From an uncultured Candidatus Nemicrothrix sp. (GTDB lineage Bacteria; Actinomycetota; Acidimicrobiia; Acidimicrobiales; UBA8592), in assembly GCA_913046155.1 (NCBI GenBank), contig CAJWRY010000063.1:1-7968 (forward strand): a stretch of DNA of 7,968 nucleotides, in the 5' to 3' direction. The notes beneath the pieces were generated by a model. That model was not told where the DNA came from. It saw nothing but the letters and a program-made list of their open reading frames with translations, and did no database searches. The position numbers were made by a program, and so were the translations under genes. This document shows, piece after piece, positions 5,526 through 7,968 of the stretch. Position 1 is the stretch's first letter, and each line of letters starts with the position of its first letter.

Positions 5526-6055
5526 ACAAGATCATCAAAGTTAACCAACCACGAAATATTAAGTTCCGTAAGGATTGCGGTATCTGCTTTATTAACAATG
5601 ACAGATGAGCCAATATAGGTTGCCCCCATTTGATTGGCGAACTGTTTTGCTACACGAATCGTATTTCCAGTCGTGGCCCAATCATCTACAACAAGGACTC
5701 GGTCAGTTTCATCAATATCAAATGATCGAGTAAGAAAGCTAATCTTTTCACCAGTCCATGTTTCATCAGATGTAATAGTTACGTCAGCACCGGGATGATT
5801 TCTCCCATCTTTGCGAACAAGTACCAGCCCCGCTCGCAAGTACTTAGCTACAAGAGCTCCAAGGACAGGACCTCGAGCCTCAGGAGCAATAACTTTCGTA
5901 ATCCCTTTGCTATGGAAAGAGTTCGCCATTGCAGCTCCTAATCTTTGAAGAATATAAGGGTCTCTGAGTAAACCAGCTACATCTGGGTGATTGTTTACCA
6001 AGGGAAACTTCTTGGTAAGAAAAGAACAGAAATTGGTATGGTCACTTATTTTCAT
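5522..6055 (-). CDS. Type I phosphoribosyltransferase, adenine-PRTase-like
   Basis: This 177-residue protein is the usual length for adenine phosphoribosyltransferase (about 170-180). The PRPP-binding motif of type I PRTases is VLVVDDWATTGNT at residues 120-132. An earlier APEARGPVLGALVA (57-70) resembles the EARG-FxxG segment of Apt, and VRKDGRNHPG (80-89) corresponds to the Apt RK-x-x-x-x-PG loop. The family transfers a nucleobase onto PRPP, releasing pyrophosphate, in the cytoplasm. The flexible loop around residues 90-112 does not show the Y-LEYG segment I expect in true Apt. The base could therefore be adenine, another purine or something else, so I give no symbol. The start at 6055 has AGGA (6063-6066) seven bases upstream. 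It is divergent from a nucleoside deoxyribosyltransferase gene, consistent with a salvage role. Confidence 0.85.
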   Translation of the reverse strand: MKISDHTNFCSFLTKKFPLVNNHPDVAGLLRDPYILQRLGAAMANSFHSKGITKVIAPEARGPVLGALVAKYLRAGLVLVRKDGRNHPGADVTITSDETWTGEKISFLTRSFDIDETDRVLVVDDWATTGNTIRVAKQFANQMGATYIGSSVIVNKADTAILTELNISWLVNFDDLV

Positions 6056-6137
6056 ATGATCATCCTACAAATCATTACTTACCCAACACGCTATGCGTAA
6101 ATCAATTCATTTCTCAATAAAAACCGGAAAGATGTGA

Positions 6138-6584
6138 ATGCACGAGATAATAAAAGGTATGAATCCGAAAACCGTTTATGTCGCCGGACCCCTTTTTGAT
6201 GAAGGGGAACGCTGGTGGATTGAACAAATAGAACAAACAATCACAGAAATAGGATTCAACACGTTTCTACCGCATCGCGACAACCCCGAAAAAACTTCGG
6301 AAACTGTGCAAACCATTTTTGAAAATAACCGTGATGCAATCCGCACGTCAGACCTCGTCGTCGCAAACCTCAACGGAATAACCACCGATGATGGAACCGC
6401 GTGGGAACTCGGATACGCAGCAGCACTACAAAAACCTGCCATAGGAGTCTTTACCGACTGGCGAAAACGCTTTGAGGGAGAAGAAGTCGTCAACCTGATG
6501 ATTTCACGCTCACTAGACACCATCGTTCAGTCCCTTGACGAACTTGTCTCAGTGCTTAGAGAATACCGAGAACAGAGTAAGTAA
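6138..6584 (+). CDS. Nucleoside 2-deoxyribosyltransferase family protein
   Basis: This 148-residue protein matches the nucleoside 2-deoxyribosyltransferase family (PF05014; usually 140-160 residues), which cleaves or transfers the N-glycosidic bond of (deoxy)nucleosides. The N-terminal strand and loop VYVAGPLFDEGERWW (residues 13-27) are typical. DLVVANLNG and then DDGTAWELGYA follow, with Glu90 in the expected catalytic position. Members include true transferases, nucleotide N-glycosidases such as RCL/DNPH1, and toxin-like or defence-linked relatives. Nothing here distinguishes them. ATG at 6138 has GGAAAG seven bases upstream. ATG at 6159 is an alternative that would start right before the conserved strand. 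The gene ends five bases before manA, so the two are probably cotranscribed. It is divergent from the phosphoribosyltransferase gene. Confidence 0.88.
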   Translation: MHEIIKGMNPKTVYVAGPLFDEGERWWIEQIEQTITEIGFNTFLPHRDNPEKTSETVQTIFENNRDAIRTSDLVVANLNGITTDDGTAWELGYAAALQKPAIGVFTDWRKRFEGEEVVNLMISRSLDTIVQSLDELVSVLREYREQSK

Positions 6585-6589
6585 ATATC

Positions 6590-7747
6590 ATGGATTTGCT
6601 TGCCCCTAACATTCAGCATTATCACTGGGGTGACTACGCATTCATCCCTGAACTCCAAGGACGACCTAAAGGAGATGAACCTGAGGCAGAACTCTGGGTG
6701 GGGGCTCACCCAATATCACCAAGCAGAACACTAGAAAGTAATCGTGGACTTGATGACATCATTTCAACAGACCCACAAAATACGCTAGGACCCCAAGCCA
6801 GTGATTTTCAAAATGAATTACCTTTCATCATGAAAATACTCGCGATCCGAGAACCCTTATCTATCCAAGTTCATCCGAACGCACAACAGGCTGAGGAAGG
6901 TTTCGCATCAACGCAGTCCGGCCTTACTGCGGCACAATCGTATTCTTCGCCTCGAGGTAAAGAAGAAATCGTGTGTGCCTTAACAGAAACAGATCTCAAA
7001 TTCGGCTTCAGAGAAGTACATGAAATTCACGCAATCATTGACGCAGCAGGACACTCAGACTTCTCTCGGCTAAAGGAAAGCCTCTCACGCGAAACGCCGA
7101 CTGAAGGCCTCAAAAATGCGATTCAAAAGATACTTTCAACAGATTCAGATACGATCCGATCAATTACGTCTACTGTTCTTTCTTCCGATATGAGTGCAAC
7201 CGTCATAAACGAAAGGGAAACGAAATATTTTACTAGTCTCGTTGAAACATATCCGGATGATCCAGGTCTGCTCTTGTTTCTTTTGATGAACTTCGTAACC
7301 CTCGAACCGGGAGATTTCCTATATGTGTCCCCAGGAGTTACTCATGCCTATCTTCGCGGAAATGTAGTTGAGATAACTTCCAATAGCGACAATGTTATTC
7401 GATGCGGACTCACTCCTAAACATGTAAACGCCCACGAGTTTTTATCCATCGCATCTTTTGTCTCCGAACAACCGGAGATCCAAACACCAGTGGAATCTGT
7501 TCACACATACGAGTCACCTACACCATTTACGTTGACCCGCCTTAACCTAAACGAACAGTTCGAGGCCACTCTCCACGGTCCGGAGATCTTGATATCAACA
7601 CAAAATAACTTCACGATTTCAAACAAATCAGAGAATAGCTTTCACGTAGAACAAGGACACCCCGTCTGGGTGCCATTTTCAGATACCAGTTACAAAATAA
7701 GTGGCAACTGTCTTCTTTTTAGATGCGCAACAAACCCGGATTTCTGA
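6590..7747 (+). CDS. manA: Mannose-6-phosphate isomerase, class I
   Basis: This 385-residue zinc enzyme interconverts mannose-6-phosphate and fructose-6-phosphate, linking glycolysis to GDP-mannose and mannan/glycolipid synthesis. Class I motifs appear in order: AELWVGAHP (33-41); LPFIMKILAIREPLSIQVHP (77-96), with zinc ligands Gln93 and His95; KEEIVCAL, with the likely ligand Glu126; SPGVTHAY, with His252; and SDNVIRCGLTPKHVN, the class I signature with the catalytic-region Arg. The length is normal (about 390), so the gene is intact. ATG at 6590 follows the previous stop by five bases and has only a weak AGAG upstream, so coupling to the deoxyribosyltransferase gene is likely. The 3' end is three bases from the convergent crotonase stop, and its last codons form one arm of a 10-base inverted repeat. 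Confidence 0.96.
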   Translation: MDLLAPNIQHYHWGDYAFIPELQGRPKGDEPEAELWVGAHPISPSRTLESNRGLDDIISTDPQNTLGPQASDFQNELPFIMKILAIREPLSIQVHPNAQQAEEGFASTQSGLTAAQSYSSPRGKEEIVCALTETDLKFGFREVHEIHAIIDAAGHSDFSRLKESLSRETPTEGLKNAIQKILSTDSDTIRSITSTVLSSDMSATVINERETKYFTSLVETYPDDPGLLLFLLMNFVTLEPGDFLYVSPGVTHAYLRGNVVEITSNSDNVIRCGLTPKHVNAHEFLSIASFVSEQPEIQTPVESVHTYESPTPFTLTRLNLNEQFEATLHGPEILISTQNNFTISNKSENSFHVEQGHPVWVPFSDTSYKISGNCLLFRCATNPDF

Positions 7748-7777
7748 AAATTATTCACCAATACTAGAGAAATCCGG
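7736..7777. repeat. Perfect 10-base inverted repeat spanning convergent gene ends
   Basis: CCGGATTTCT (7736-7745) and AGAAATCCGG (7768-7777) are exact reverse complements around a 22-base loop that contains most of both stop codons. On the plus strand no T-run follows. On the minus strand GTTTGTT follows, weakly terminator-like. Both arms also encode Pro-Asp-Phe in their own genes, so the symmetry may come partly from protein sequence. Confidence 0.7.
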
Positions 7778-7968
7778 ATCACGCTTTTCAGCGAACGCCT
7801 GCAATGCTTCAAGATTTGCTGGTTTGCCTAAGAGCTCGGCGAATGCACTATCTTCATCTTTTCTGGCTGCCTGAATACGTTCACGTATCGGATCCATAAT
7901 GAGTTTCTTTGATGCAATCAGAGAACTAATGGGTTTCGCAGCTAACACTTGTGCATGTTCCATTGTGA
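7751..7968 (-). CDS. Enoyl-CoA hydratase/isomerase (crotonase) family, C-terminal part only
   Basis: Only about the last 72 codons are in the window. The frame is still open at 7968, with a Thr codon before the first visible Met, so that Met is internal and the true start lies outside. The visible part matches the C-terminal helices of the crotonase family: LAAKPISSLIASKKLI, then a charged helix, then AFAELLGKPANLEALQAFAE and KRDPDF near the end. In family members this region contributes to trimer packing and closes the acyl-CoA site. The catalytic Glu and the oxyanion-hole residues lie in the missing part. The reaction (fatty-acid beta-oxidation, side-chain degradation or other acyl-CoA chemistry) therefore cannot be stated. 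The stop is three bases from the manA stop, in the convergent orientation. Confidence 0.85.
   Translation of the reverse strand, partial: TMEHAQVLAAKPISSLIASKKLIMDPIRERIQAARKDEDSAFAELLGKPANLEALQAFAEKRDPDFSSIGE

Noticed and set aside
6176..6523. A 115-codon minus-strand open frame
   Set aside because: It lies wholly inside the deoxyribosyltransferase gene, whose protein has clear family motifs. The antisense translation is Ser/Arg-rich with no motif. The same applies to the short antisense frames at 2905-3117, 4761-4952 and 4852-5067.
7751..7963. A complete 70-residue gene starting at 7963
   Set aside because: The frame stays open beyond that Met to the window edge, and the sequence matches the C-terminal end of much longer crotonases, so it is a truncated view of a larger gene.

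Overview
The window looks like chromosome from a compact, moderate-GC actinobacterium (one sampled 60-base row is about 43% G+C). Support for this comes from a lipoprotein whose C-terminus carries a Cys/Gly/Asp-rich signature I associate with Actinobacteria, a nickel superoxide dismutase with its maturation protease, and frequent GAGGAG/GGGAG ribosome binding sites. The G+C is well below Streptomyces or Mycobacterium, and genes abut or overlap at many junctions. A streamlined planktonic actinobacterium would fit, but that assignment is inference.

Layout. (1) Positions 1-1831, minus strand: a three-gene run of a four-helix membrane protein with a Thr-Glu repeat tail, a lipoprotein containing three copies of a Cys-pair module, and a related lipoprotein cut by the left edge. 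(2) 2041-3736, plus strand: a TauE/SafE-type exporter, then a ribokinase. (3) 3722-5525: a nickel group. A NiCoT-like nickel/cobalt transporter on the minus strand faces away from sodN and sodX on the plus strand, with 143 bases between them. (4) 5522-6584: a type I phosphoribosyltransferase (minus) divergent from a nucleoside 2-deoxyribosyltransferase (plus), both of the nucleobase/nucleoside salvage type. (5) 6590-7747: class I mannose-6-phosphate isomerase. (6) 7751-7968, minus: the C-terminal end of an enoyl-CoA hydratase (crotonase) family protein cut by the right edge.

How the genes work together. The nickel group is the clearest functional unit: metal uptake, the metalloenzyme, and the peptidase expected to expose its nickel-binding N-terminus. 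The three minus-strand genes at the left probably form one cell-envelope operon of unknown function. The salvage pair may share control through its 82-base divergent spacer. All three convergent junctions are extremely tight: a 15-base overlap, a 4-base overlap and a 3-base gap. Two of them carry inverted repeats that fold across the stop codons.

No rRNA, tRNA, insertion sequence, CRISPR array or attachment site was seen. No gene-free stretch exceeds 300 bases; the longest is 1832-2040.
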